Shown here piece by piece: positions 1 to 6,620 of a DNA stretch of 17,738 nt (position 1 is the stretch's first letter; every line of letters begins with the position of its first letter). Below the pieces are notes generated by a model. That model saw only the letters and a program-made list of their open reading frames with translations, ran no database searches and was not told the origin of the DNA. Source of the DNA: CAZUSU01 sp964623315 (lineage in GTDB: Bacteria > Patescibacteriota > Patescibacteriia > Magasanikbacterales > 2-02-FULL-50-9b); the NCBI GenBank assembly GCA_964623315.1, contig CAZUSU010000034.1:1-17738 (forward strand). The letters are read 5' to 3'. The position numbers and the translations under genes are program-made.

Positions 1-356
1 TATATTATGAAATCATCGTGAAGGGGATAGAAGAAAACGACCTCATCCACTACGCGCATTCGCGCAATGTCATTCCGGTTTCGCCCAACAGTTTATATGT
101 TTATCTCCAAACAATTTTGCTTGGCCTGCGCGGCATGCAAATTGAATCATCAGCCCGCGAAATGATGCAAAATCTGACGCGCCTCAAGGGCGACCTTGAG
201 CGTTTCAATGGGGATTATTCGCTCGTTGGCAAACATCTGACCAATGCTTCGCGTGCTTTTGACGACTCGCGCAAACGCTTGGAAAAATTTGATACGAAAT
301 TTGAAAAGGTGGCGCAAGTTGAGTTGACGGAACTGCCGGCCGCGCAAGAGGAATAA
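1..356 (+). CDS. rmuC: DNA recombination protein RmuC, C-terminal part (5' truncated by window edge)
   Basis: The frame is open from the left edge (YYEIIV before the first possible start), so this is the tail of a longer gene. The stretch HSRNVIPVSPNSLYVYLQTI followed by LLGLRGMQIE is the strongly conserved C-terminal block of the RmuC family. It is followed by a predicted helical, coiled-coil-like tail (FDDSRKRLEKFDTKFEKVAQ) ending in an acidic stretch. RmuC proteins carry a PD-(D/E)XK nuclease-like fold and have been linked to limiting DNA inversions and rearrangements; the catalytic part would lie before this window. The gene converges on rpsT with a 45-base gap, in which I could not build a convincing terminator. 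Identity is confident from the conserved block; activity cannot be judged. Confidence 0.85.
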   Translation, partial: YYEIIVKGIEENDLIHYAHSRNVIPVSPNSLYVYLQTILLGLRGMQIESSAREMMQNLTRLKGDLERFNGDYSLVGKHLTNASRAFDDSRKRLEKFDTKFEKVAQVELTELPAAQEE

Positions 357-401
357 AAAACTCCCGAGCTTTGACCCGAGAACTTTTTCGTGCCAACGCT
401 T

Positions 402-662
402 TTAGAGCGCTCGCAATTTCTTCGCCAACCGCGACTTGAGCCGCGACGCTTTATTCATGCTGACCACACCGCGCTTTGCCGCTTTGTCGAGCGCTGTCTG
501 CAATTCGCGCGCAACTTTAGCGCCGTCAATTTTGTTCTTCGCATTAACCGCGATGCGCGCCGCCTTGCGCAGTTTGCGTACACCGTCACGAATCACTTCG
601 TTGCGGACAAACGCCTTTTTCGCCTTGCGGAGCGCCTTTTTTGCTTGAGCCAAATTTGGCAT
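402..662 (-). CDS. rpsT: 30S ribosomal protein S20
   Basis: An 86-residue, very Lys/Arg/Ala-rich helical protein starting MPNLAQAKKALRKAKKAF and ending KASRLKSRLAKKLRAL, which is the pattern of bS20, a primary 16S rRNA-binding protein that helps 30S assembly. I chose the ATG at 662 because S20 proteins begin M-(A/P)-N-x-x-x-A-K-K. An in-frame TTG five codons upstream (677) is possible but less likely. The gene lies 59 bases downstream of holA on the same strand, so it is probably co-transcribed with it; holA-rpsT adjacency is common in bacteria. No clear Shine-Dalgarno sequence precedes the start, as for most core genes here. Confidence 0.9.
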   Translation of the reverse strand: MPNLAQAKKALRKAKKAFVRNEVIRDGVRKLRKAARIAVNAKNKIDGAKVARELQTALDKAAKRGVVSMNKASRLKSRLAKKLRAL

Positions 663-721
663 AACTTTTGATTTCAATAATTACGTGAGCGTGTAATAAA
701 TGTTTGCGTGGGGGAAGTGTA

Positions 722-1684
722 TCACCCCACCACCAATGTGTCAATCAGCACGCGTGGATCGCTTGACCCGTGTTTAATGGCGTAATCAATTTCAATTAAG
801 CGGTCATACCAGCCCACTAACTCCGCACGCGTCCACCCGCGCGCCTGCGACAACAATTTTTTGGCGACAAACGGATGGATGGTCAGTGTTTTGGCGACCG
901 ACGCCTCATTCACGGACGGATTGTCGTCCAGCAATTCGCGCGTTTGAAATAATAATCGTACCTGCCGGTGCAACATGGCAAAAATATACACCGGATCGTT
1001 GTCCACGTGCCACACATTTGCGAGCGCCCGCATGGCGGCCGGCCGGTTGCGCGCCGCCATGGCATCCATGGCGTCAAAAATTTTCGCTTCAATGTCCGGC
1101 GGCAAAAACAGATCCAAATCGCGCTGTGTCACCACGGCGCCCGCACCCGCATGCGCCACCAGCACATCAATCGCGTTCATCAATTCAAAATCATCTGTCA
1201 CGCGCCGATGCAATTCCGCCGCCGCATCTGCGGTAATGCGCCCGCCGCGCTCATCAATGGCGCGAACAATAAATTGCTCGCGTTTTTTTCCTTCAAGCGG
1301 CTGGAATTCTTGCGCGAATTTTGTGGCGGCCAGCCGGCCGTGCAACTTTTCTGCGGCCGCGGTGCCGGATTTTTTTGCCAACTCTGCTTCCCACACAATT
1401 ATGATGGTGTCACTTGGCGGCTCATTGTCCAAAAACCGCCCGCCAAACCACGCCAACAACTCCGCGTCGCCATTTTCAACCATCCGCTCCACCACCACCA
1501 TGCGTTTCTCGGCCAGAAATGGCGCGGTGAGCAGTTCGCTGTATAAATCCGTCGCTTCACCGCCGACCACCACACGCTTCACATTGAGCTTCTGCGGATC
1601 CCGCTCGCGATAAAATTTCTCAATCAGTTTATCAAGGTGTTCACGTGAACGTTTGGTGTCTAGGCCGTAGAGATAGAGGATCAT
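722..1684 (-). CDS. holA: DNA polymerase III subunit delta (clamp loader)
   Basis: A 320-residue protein beginning MILYLYGLDTKRSREHLDKL, the usual N-terminus of HolA-type delta subunits (a degenerate P-loop-like region with the family's 'YG-D-x-x-x-x-R' pattern). It continues through the degenerate AAA+ modules typical of the family to a C-terminal collar domain (MLHRQVRLLFQTREL, HPFVAKKLLSQARGWT, LIEIDYAIKHG). HolA opens the beta-clamp ring (dnaN, elsewhere in this window) so that it can be loaded on DNA. The frame extends upstream to 1720, but the ATG at 1684 gives the conserved N-terminus and lies 7 bases after a good -10 box, suggesting a nearly leaderless mRNA. rpsT follows on the same strand. 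Confidence 0.88.
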   Translation of the reverse strand: MILYLYGLDTKRSREHLDKLIEKFYRERDPQKLNVKRVVVGGEATDLYSELLTAPFLAEKRMVVVERMVENGDAELLAWFGGRFLDNEPPSDTIIIVWEAELAKKSGTAAAEKLHGRLAATKFAQEFQPLEGKKREQFIVRAIDERGGRITADAAAELHRRVTDDFELMNAIDVLVAHAGAGAVVTQRDLDLFLPPDIEAKIFDAMDAMAARNRPAAMRALANVWHVDNDPVYIFAMLHRQVRLLFQTRELLDDNPSVNEASVAKTLTIHPFVAKKLLSQARGWTRAELVGWYDRLIEIDYAIKHGSSDPRVLIDTLVVG

Positions 1685-1691
1685 ACGGGGT

Positions 1692-1720
1692 ATCTTACCG
1701 GAAGCGGAGGTGGTTGACAA
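1692..1720 (-). promoter_or_regulatory. Predicted holA promoter
   Basis: On the minus strand, TTGTCA (1720-1715), a 17-base spacer and TAAGAT (1697-1692). The predicted +1 (about 1685) falls one base before the holA ATG at 1684. The -35 box is the same seven base pairs (TTGACAA) as the -35 of the divergent unknown gene at 1809. Prediction from sequence only. Confidence 0.55.
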
Positions 1721-1740
1721 AAAATGGTGGATGATATACG
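1714..1740 (+). promoter_or_regulatory. Predicted promoter of the unknown gene at 1809
   Basis: A perfect TTGACA at 1714-1719 and TATACG at 1735-1740, the latter preceded by TGA as an extended -10. The spacer is 15 bases, shorter than ideal; a 17-base spacer would give a poor -10 (TACGGT). Predicted transcripts would carry a leader of about 60 bases ending in the AGGAAGG ribosome binding site. Confidence 0.5.
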
Positions 1741-1808
1741 GTTTCCCTACAACTTAGCCCTGACCAAAGCATAACGCCGAAGGCAGGAGCGGGTTGAGGA
1801 AGGTAAGA

Positions 1809-2411
1809 ATGGCAACCCCGCAAGCAAAAGAGAGCATTGATCGTCGCCTCGGTCAATTCCTCGAATACGTTCCACCTCAACAGGGAGACGAACCGGACGA
1901 GGCCATCTCCATCGGGCTTGCACTGGTAAAGGAACTCCGGTGGAGCAGCACCAAGGAATGGAACGCACTCTCCGACGATTCGCTGGAGAAGATTCGTTTC
2001 ATGCTCAATCGACTGCAGGTGGCGATGCCCCTCAAAATGTCCTTGGTGCGCTTGAGGGAACTCACCGTGAATGAGTGGGTCAGGCGTCTGAAGACGACGT
2101 CGCCGGAGGACATGAGTCATTCTACGGAGAATAATCGTACCCTGTGCTTTCTGCGTCAGGACATCCAGCCCAAGTGGTTGGGTCGGCAGTGGGTCGCGTG
2201 TAGCGACATGGCCATCTTGGCGCTCGTTGAGCTCGCGAACCAGTGGGTCACTGAACACTCCACGGAAAGCCACACTCTCAAGCGGTTCGCTCGGGAGTTG
2301 ATCGTGTATCGAACCAATTGCGTGGGTGTAAACAACCCGCGCGCTGACGAAACCGCGTACAGTGCGCTTTGCGTCCACTTCGGCCTCCCGATCAAGCGTC
2401 AGGGCACCTAG
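1809..2411 (+). CDS. Conserved-looking protein of unknown function (orphan cassette 1)
   Basis: A 200-residue soluble protein starting MATPQAKESIDRRLGQFLEY; I do not recognise a family. It has no signal peptide or membrane segment, looks helical, and is rich in charged residues and Trp (ELRWSSTKEW, VNEWVRRL, KWLGRQWVA, LANQWV). The ATG at 1809 has a good ribosome binding site (GAGGAAGG) about 5-6 bases upstream, which decides it over an in-frame TTG at 1794. A strong terminator follows 30 bases after the stop. Its base composition, without the A/T homopolymers seen in neighbouring genes, and its complete private promoter/RBS/terminator set suggest an acquired cassette. The open frame on the opposite strand (to 2501) lacks these signals, so I take this strand as coding. 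Confidence 0.65.
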   Translation: MATPQAKESIDRRLGQFLEYVPPQQGDEPDEAISIGLALVKELRWSSTKEWNALSDDSLEKIRFMLNRLQVAMPLKMSLVRLRELTVNEWVRRLKTTSPEDMSHSTENNRTLCFLRQDIQPKWLGRQWVACSDMAILALVELANQWVTEHSTESHTLKRFARELIVYRTNCVGVNNPRADETAYSALCVHFGLPIKRQGT

Positions 2412-2440
2412 CCTAGCCAGCAACTCAACAACCAAAAAAT

Positions 2441-2490
2441 CCGCACGGATCGAGTCTGAACTTAAGACTCTCCGTGCGGCGTTTTTTTTT
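2441..2490 (+). terminator. Strong intrinsic terminator after the gene at 1809
   Basis: The outer stem CCGCACGGA (2441-2449) pairs with TCCGTGCGG (2471-2479). The inner stem GAGTCT (2452-2457) pairs with AGACTC (2465-2470). The hairpin is followed by CG and nine T residues (2482-2490). An A-run on the other side (2434-2439) could let it work on the minus strand too. The last two T residues are the first bases of the next predicted -35 box. Confidence 0.9.
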
Positions 2491-2518
2491 GACACACCCA
2501 CATCACCACTGCTATGAT
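2489..2518 (+). promoter_or_regulatory. Predicted promoter P1 without an assigned gene
   Basis: TTGACA (2489-2494), an 18-base spacer and TATGAT (2513-2518), the latter preceded by TGC (extended -10). Predicted +1 is near 2525. No full-length gene follows on this strand; the next signals are a 15-codon open frame at 2528, a second promoter and a terminator ending at 2700. Confidence 0.6.
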
Positions 2519-2606
2519 TTCTTCAAGATGAGTAAGTCCTCATGCGTGGGCCTCCGGATGGTTGCTCATAAATAGCGCATGGGGCTTTGTCATTTAAAAA
2601 CAGTAT

Positions 2607-2635
2607 TTGACAAACAATCTCTGTGGTGATATGAT
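2607..2635 (+). promoter_or_regulatory. Predicted promoter P2 (near-perfect consensus)
   Basis: TTGACA (2607-2612), exactly 17 bases, then TATGAT (2630-2635) with TGA before it. It lies only about 27 bases before the terminator stem, so its transcript would be little more than about 20 nt plus a terminator hairpin. Confidence 0.65.
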
Positions 2636-2661
2636 TTTTTTATCACGAACAGAAAAGTAGC

Positions 2662-2700
2662 CCCCACAAGGTTTTGTCCTTATGGGGTCTTTTCTTTTTT
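2662..2700 (+). terminator. Intrinsic terminator of the candidate small RNA
   Basis: CCCCACAAGG (2662-2671) pairs with CCTTATGGGG (2678-2687) with one mismatch and a six-base loop, followed by a T-rich tract (2688-2700). Confidence 0.75.
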
Positions 2701-2770
2701 AAATCCGATTTTCTGTTGTCGCCATCACACATCAAAAACAATCGCTACTGAATTTGCCGAGAGACAGTGC

Positions 2771-2791
2771 GGCGCGCCGCAGGAGCGCGCC
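2771..2791. other. GC-rich inverted repeat
   Basis: GGCGCGC (2771-2777) and GCGCGCC (2785-2791) with a seven-base spacer and no T-run on either side. It lies 27 bases beyond the displaced polA end and could be the old post-polA transcript end, but this is a guess. The rest of 2701-2817 shows nothing else I can identify. Confidence 0.3.
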
Positions 2792-2817
2792 GACGCGTGA
2801 CCGAAACAGGCATGATG

Positions 2818-2995
2818 TTAGTCAAGATCAGCCCAGCTTTTCCCAACCGCGCTATCAACCTTGAGCGGAACGCTCAATTTTGCAACGCCCATCATTATTT
2901 TCAAAATTTTTTCGCGCACTTCTTCAACTAATTTTTCGCGCACTTCAAAAATCAATTCATCGTGAACTTGGAGCAACATGCGCGCCGGCGCGTCA
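2818..2995 (-). pseudogene. Displaced second copy of the polA 3' end (last 58 codons plus stop)
   Basis: These 178 bases align without gaps to 3806-3983, the true polA end, with about nine mismatches. The copy is still in frame and ends at the same stop codon. Several differences are silent; the clear protein changes are AVGKSWADLD here against AVGDSWADLD in polA, and APARM against ASARM. There is no start codon context or upstream polA sequence, so it is a fragment. The boundary on the upstream side (2995/2996) is abrupt and is followed at once by the terminator of the lipoprotein gene. It is best read as the left-behind or imported polA end created when the cassette between the two copies was inserted. 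Confidence 0.9.
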
Positions 2996-2999
2996 AATT

Positions 3000-3042
3000 A
3001 AAAAAATGTGCCGGCGTCTCGCTTGGGTAGCGAAACGCCGGC
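3000..3042 (-). terminator. Strong intrinsic terminator of the lipoprotein gene
   Basis: The stem 3010-3023 pairs with 3029-3042 (14 pairs, one of them a wobble on the transcript) around a five-base loop. On the minus strand it is followed by ACA and a T-run (3006-3001). It abuts the end of the duplicated polA segment at 2995. Confidence 0.88.
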
Positions 3043-3082
3043 GGGTCAGTAGGCCAAAGGATCCAAGGGCCAAGGGCAGAAC

Positions 3083-3724
3083 TCAAGACTTGCGGGCGAG
3101 GAAACGCCAGCTATCATCCCAGCCAAGGCCCAACCAGTACAGGTAGATGTCGCGCCTGCCGTTCAACCCTGTGAGGCAGGGGACGTGCCAATGGATGGTG
3201 CTCTCCCACACCGATCCGAGTGCCACGATTGGATTGGCCAGCTGTTCTTCTGGAAACTGCGCGGCGAACGAGAGCAGCTCACGCAGCGTTGCAGGACGGA
3301 ATCCTTCTTCGGTCATGGCCGCAACCGCATCGTCGCTCGAAACGTAGCGTCCAAAGCTGAACAGGCGCATGGTGGCAAATTCAACGCCACACTCGTTCGT
3401 GTTCGGTGGGAAGCGCTCGGACGTGATGTCGTCGTTATACCCGTTGAACCTCCCGAGCGCGATGGCCTTGGAAAGCGGCCGCATGTAGTTGACCGAGAGT
3501 TGGAACGCCTGGCCGCTACGAAAGGCCTGCTGGCTGGGCTGCGTCGACTCCCCCTTGGTTCCACTGTTCGGAACGACGACTGCCGCGATCGAGGCGGTTG
3601 GTGCGGATGCGCACACCGGAGCAGGTGGGCAGACGCAGGCGGTCTGTGGGGACTGGGGATGCTGCCCGTCGCACGCCACGAAGGCGATGGCGACAAACAC
3701 AAAAAACAGAGAGAAACGCACCAT
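3083..3724 (-). CDS. Small exported, probable lipoprotein of unknown function (orphan cassette 2)
   Basis: A 213-residue protein. MVRFSLFFVFVAIAFVACDG is a hydrophobic signal sequence ending at Cys18 in an FVAC lipobox-like site (Phe at -3 is atypical). A Cys/Pro/Ala-rich linker (TACVCPPAPVCASAP) and a low-complexity Ser/Thr/Gln region follow. The C-terminal half contains GFRPATLRELLSFAAQFP, IVALGSVWES and a final WRFLARKS. I recall similar 'RPATLxELLxF...IVALGSVW...RFLA' tails in uncharacterised Patescibacteria proteins, but cannot confirm this here. An AGGAGG ribosome binding site lies six bases before the ATG, far stronger than those of the core genes. The gene has its own promoter and terminator and lies exactly between the two polA 3' ends, so it probably arrived with that duplication. 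Confidence 0.7.
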   Translation of the reverse strand: MVRFSLFFVFVAIAFVACDGQHPQSPQTACVCPPAPVCASAPTASIAAVVVPNSGTKGESTQPSQQAFRSGQAFQLSVNYMRPLSKAIALGRFNGYNDDITSERFPPNTNECGVEFATMRLFSFGRYVSSDDAVAAMTEEGFRPATLRELLSFAAQFPEEQLANPIVALGSVWESTIHWHVPCLTGLNGRRDIYLYWLGLGWDDSWRFLARKS

Positions 3725-3784
3725 TGGAGACCTCCTTTTTGATGATCTTCGTCAGTGACGTGCAAGATGCACGGTTGACAAGCG

Positions 3785-3813
3785 ATTATTACACAATTGT
3801 ACCAATTAGTCAA
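3785..3813 (-). promoter_or_regulatory. Predicted promoter of the lipoprotein gene, overlapping the polA stop
   Basis: On the minus strand, TTGACT (3813-3808) comprises the last polA codons and the first base of its stop. It is followed by 17 bases and AATAAT (3790-3785) preceded by TGT. The predicted leader is about 55 bases. The displaced polA end keeps the TTGACT but has no -10 at the right distance. Confidence 0.55.
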
Positions 3814-3983
3814 GGTCAGCCCATGAATCCCCAACCGCGCTATCAACCTTGAGCGGAACGCTCAATTTTGCAACGCCCATCATTATTTTCAAAATTTTTT
3901 CGCGCACTTCTTCAACCAATTTTTCGCGCACTTCAAAAATCAATTCATCGTGAACTTGGAGCAACATGCGGGCCGACGCGTCA
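3806..3983 (-). repeat. Direct repeat copy 2: 3' end of intact polA
   Basis: The 178-bp partner of 2818-2995, same orientation, offset 988 bases, no indels, about nine mismatches. One boundary is exactly at the polA stop codon (3806-3808); the other is inside the coding sequence, next to the motif C region. Confidence 0.93.
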
Positions 3984-6517
3984 CGCTCTTCAGGAGAAAC
4001 ACCGATGCCAACACCATAATCAGCGACCAGCATTTTGTCCACCGCAACCATCGCCATTTTTATGATGTCTGCTTGCGCGCCTTGGATGGGCATATTCACG
4101 GCCATGCGCTCGCCGGCCGCACGCACCGCCGCAACGCCGGACGACAACTCCGGAATATAGCGACGGCGGCCAAACAAGGTCTCTGCAAACCCGCGCTCGC
4201 GCGCCGCAGATTTTGTTTCTTCCAAAAATTTTGCCACGCCGCTGAACGTTGCCATGTATTTTTCCACAAACGCGCGCGCTTGCTGGAGTGGCAATCCGGT
4301 GCGTCCGGCCACGCCCCACGCGCCCATCCCATACAGCACGCCAAAATTAATTTCTTTGGCAGAAAAGCGCTGATCTTTAGTGACGTCCGCCAGCGCCACA
4401 CCGTGAATTTCTGCCGCCGTTGCGCGATGCACATCCAAACCCTGCTCAAAAATTTCAATCAATTTTTTGTCGCCGGCCAAATGCGCCACAATGCGCAGTT
4501 CAATTTGCGAATAGTCGCACGACAATAATGCAAAGCCGTCCGCCGCCACAAATGCGCGACGAATTTCCCGTCCCAATTCCGTGCGCACCGGAATGTTTTG
4601 CAAATTCGGGTCTTGCGAAGACAGTCGGCCGGTTGCGGCAACCACTTGATTGTAGGAGGTGTGCACGCGTCCGTCCGCGGCCACCAGTTTTGGCAGTGCC
4701 TGCACGTAGGTGTTCAACAATTTTGCAATTTCGCGATGCTCCAAAATTAAATCAATGACCGGATGCATGCCCTGCAGTTTTTCCAGCTCGCCTGCGGCTG
4801 TGGAGATTCTTGTTTTACCGCGCTTAATTCCGGCCGCGGATAATTTCAAATCAGTAAACAACAGTTCGCCCACCTGCTGGGGCGATGCCACATTAAATTC
4901 GCGCCCCGCCATTTTATAAATTTTTTTACAAATCTTTTCCAGCTGGCCGCTTAATTTTTCGTCCGTCTTGCCCAGATATTTTGTGTCCAACGCAATGCCA
5001 TACCGCTCCATGCGCGCCAAGGGGCCGACCAATGGCATTTCAATGTCTTCAAATAATTGGGCCACATTTTTTTCCGCCATTTCTGCGCGCAATTTTTCTG
5101 CAATGCGCCACACCCGTTCAGCGCCACGGCCGGCGCGCGTCGGGTCGCCGTGCGCCCACTCGGTGACCGGCACATCTTCGCCCAAAATAGTGATAACCAA
5201 ATTTGGCAAATCATGCGCGCGTGTGCCGGCCTGCAATAAATACGCCGCAACCATCACATCAAAAATTTCGCCACCCACCACAATGCCGTGCTGTGCCAAA
5301 ACATGCATCAAAGATTTAACGTCGTGCGCCACCAGCTCAACTTTTTTTTCCATAAAAAAACGGCCGAGCTCGTCCCATATTTTTTCTGAATTAACAGTAA
5401 CGGCCGCCACCTCGCGCCCCCAGCAAAAACCAATGACCGGCGCTTCGTCACCAAACAGCCCGCGCTGGGCCGATGCCAAAACAAAAACGGCAACGCGCGG
5501 CTCGCCGCGCAATTTGGCCACCAACGCATGTGCGCCGCTCGGCTCGGTGACCAAAGAAACAACGGGCCCGCGTGCCACCCGCGTGCGCGAGGATTTTTTT
5601 TCTTCCTCGCCGCCGCCAACTCTGCTTGGCAACCGATTCATCAACGACAAAAAATTATATTTTTGCAACACCGGAAACAGGGCGTCGCGATCCATCCCCA
5701 AAAATTTTGTGTCGGCCAAATTAAACTCTATCGGCACATCGCGCATAATTGTCACTAATTTTTTGCTCATCAACGCCGACTCTTTTTGTTCCAGCAATAT
5801 TTTTTGCACGCGCGCAGTTACTCCGGCGGCAACTTTTTTGTGTGCGGCCGCCGCTTCCAGTGCCGCATACATTTTTTCTACCGAGCCAAATTGCACCACC
5901 AATTCCGTCGCCGTTTTTTCGCCAATCCCCCCCACGCCTTTTATATTATCCGAAGCATCGCCGCGCAACCCTTTATAATCAATGAGTTGTGCCGGATCAA
6001 AACCATACCGCGCGCGCACCGCCGCTTCGTCGTACACTACTGTGTCGGTCATGCCTTTGCGCATCGCGTACACACGCGTGTGTTTGTCCACCAGTTGCAG
6101 AGTGTCCATATCGCCGGTTACCACCACAGAGTCCGCATCGCTGACACGCGCCGTCAACGTGCCAATCACATCATCCGCCTCAAACCCTTTTTTTTCATAC
6201 ACCGGCACACCGGCCGCGGCCAAAATTTCTTTCACCACCGGAATCTGCGCGTATAATTCATCCGGTTGCTTGACGCGCGTCGCTTTGTATTCTTTATATT
6301 CTGCATGACGAAACGTGCCGCCCGCCACATCAAACGTCACGGCCAAGTGCGTTGGCTTTAATTCTTTAATTGCCTTAAATAAAATGGTTAGAAATCCGTA
6401 CGCCGCATTTACTAAAAGACCGTCCGTGGTGGACAATGGTGGAATGGCGTGAAACGCGCGGTGAATAACGGCGTTGCCGTCTATGATTATGAGTCGCTGG
6501 TGATTTTTTGGTTCCAT
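3806..6517 (-). CDS. polA: DNA polymerase I
   Basis: A 903-residue family A polymerase. The N-terminal 5'-3' exonuclease has RLIIIDGNAVIHRAFHA, FEADDVIGTL, VVTGDMDTLQLV and the helix-hairpin-helix DNIKGVGGIGEKTA. A middle 3'-5' exonuclease-like domain follows but lacks the acidic DxE of motif I (AVFVLAS instead), so proofreading is probably absent. The polymerase domain has TGRLSSQDPNLQNIPVRTE, motif A LLSCDYSQIELR, the O-helix KEINFGVLYGMGAWGVAG and motif C QVHDELIFEV near residue 856. PolA fills gaps and removes RNA primers. I chose the ATG at 6517 (MEPKNHQRLIIIDG); the longer open frame would translate through the neighbouring gene's terminator. TGCTAAACT just upstream looks like an extended -10 giving a leaderless message. 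The 3' 178 bases are duplicated at 2818. Confidence 0.95.
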   Translation of the reverse strand: MEPKNHQRLIIIDGNAVIHRAFHAIPPLSTTDGLLVNAAYGFLTILFKAIKELKPTHLAVTFDVAGGTFRHAEYKEYKATRVKQPDELYAQIPVVKEILAAAGVPVYEKKGFEADDVIGTLTARVSDADSVVVTGDMDTLQLVDKHTRVYAMRKGMTDTVVYDEAAVRARYGFDPAQLIDYKGLRGDASDNIKGVGGIGEKTATELVVQFGSVEKMYAALEAAAAHKKVAAGVTARVQKILLEQKESALMSKKLVTIMRDVPIEFNLADTKFLGMDRDALFPVLQKYNFLSLMNRLPSRVGGGEEEKKSSRTRVARGPVVSLVTEPSGAHALVAKLRGEPRVAVFVLASAQRGLFGDEAPVIGFCWGREVAAVTVNSEKIWDELGRFFMEKKVELVAHDVKSLMHVLAQHGIVVGGEIFDVMVAAYLLQAGTRAHDLPNLVITILGEDVPVTEWAHGDPTRAGRGAERVWRIAEKLRAEMAEKNVAQLFEDIEMPLVGPLARMERYGIALDTKYLGKTDEKLSGQLEKICKKIYKMAGREFNVASPQQVGELLFTDLKLSAAGIKRGKTRISTAAGELEKLQGMHPVIDLILEHREIAKLLNTYVQALPKLVAADGRVHTSYNQVVAATGRLSSQDPNLQNIPVRTELGREIRRAFVAADGFALLSCDYSQIELRIVAHLAGDKKLIEIFEQGLDVHRATAAEIHGVALADVTKDQRFSAKEINFGVLYGMGAWGVAGRTGLPLQQARAFVEKYMATFSGVAKFLEETKSAARERGFAETLFGRRRYIPELSSGVAAVRAAGERMAVNMPIQGAQADIIKMAMVAVDKMLVADYGVGIGVSPEERDASARMLLQVHDELIFEVREKLVEEVREKILKIMMGVAKLSVPLKVDSAVGDSWADLD

Positions 6518-6524
6518 AGCAGTC

Positions 6525-6533
6525 AGTTTAGCA
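6525..6533 (-). promoter_or_regulatory. Possible extended -10 box for polA
   Basis: TGCTAAACT on the minus strand with the predicted +1 at about 6518, one base before the polA ATG. No good -35 is present; the T-run of the preceding terminator occupies that position. Weak prediction resting on similarity to other starts in this window. Confidence 0.35.
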
Positions 6534-6545
6534 GGTGGGCGGCGT

Positions 6546-6598
6546 AAAAAAAAGACCGTCATCGCTCCGCACCCGTGTGGGCATGAAGAGATGACGGT
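6546..6598 (-). terminator. Strong intrinsic terminator after the unknown gene at 6621-7265
   Basis: ACCGTCATC (6598-6590 on the minus strand) pairs perfectly with GATGACGGT (6563-6555), with an inner CCC/GGG helix in the loop, followed by C and eight T residues (6553-6546). It separates the orphan gene from polA. Confidence 0.9.
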
Positions 6599-6620
6599 GT
6601 TGATGTGTCGTGGCGTGTGG

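Larger units (their letters stand above)
2525..2700 (+). ncRNA. Candidate small RNA(s) between tandem promoters and a terminator
   Basis: Transcription from P1 would give about 175 nt, and from P2 (2607-2635) about 60 nt, both ending at the terminator at 2662-2700. The 5' part can fold in exclusive ways: ATGAG (2528-2532) with CTCAT at 2539-2543 or 2565-2569, and CATGCG (2541-2546) with CGCATG (2576-2581). A 15-codon frame (2528-2575, peptide MSKSSCVGLRMVAHK) starts 3 bases after the predicted P1 +1. It might be translated from a leaderless message, but nothing downstream on this strand would be controlled by it. It may equally be the empty shell of a lost cassette gene. Confidence 0.35.

Noticed and set aside
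354..395. A possible terminator between rmuC and rpsT (CCCGAG repeated near A- and T-runs)
   Set aside because: The two CCCGAG copies are direct repeats, not inverted, so no stable hairpin forms.
1695..2501. A 268-codon open frame on the minus strand opposite the gene at 1809
   Set aside because: It has no ribosome binding site, runs through the terminator hairpin, and the plus-strand frame has a promoter, SD site and terminator at the right places.
2880..3146. Plus-strand frames starting MQRPSLFSKFF at both 2880 and 3868
   Set aside because: Their near identity reflects the duplicated polA 3' end read on the wrong strand, not a paralogous gene pair.
3185..3742. A 185-codon plus-strand frame opposite the lipoprotein gene
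   Set aside because: The minus-strand gene has a signal sequence, AGGAGG site, promoter and terminator; this frame has none.
4968..5978. A 336-codon plus-strand frame inside polA
   Set aside because: It is antisense to clearly conserved polA motifs, and the translation has the low-complexity look of an antisense shadow.
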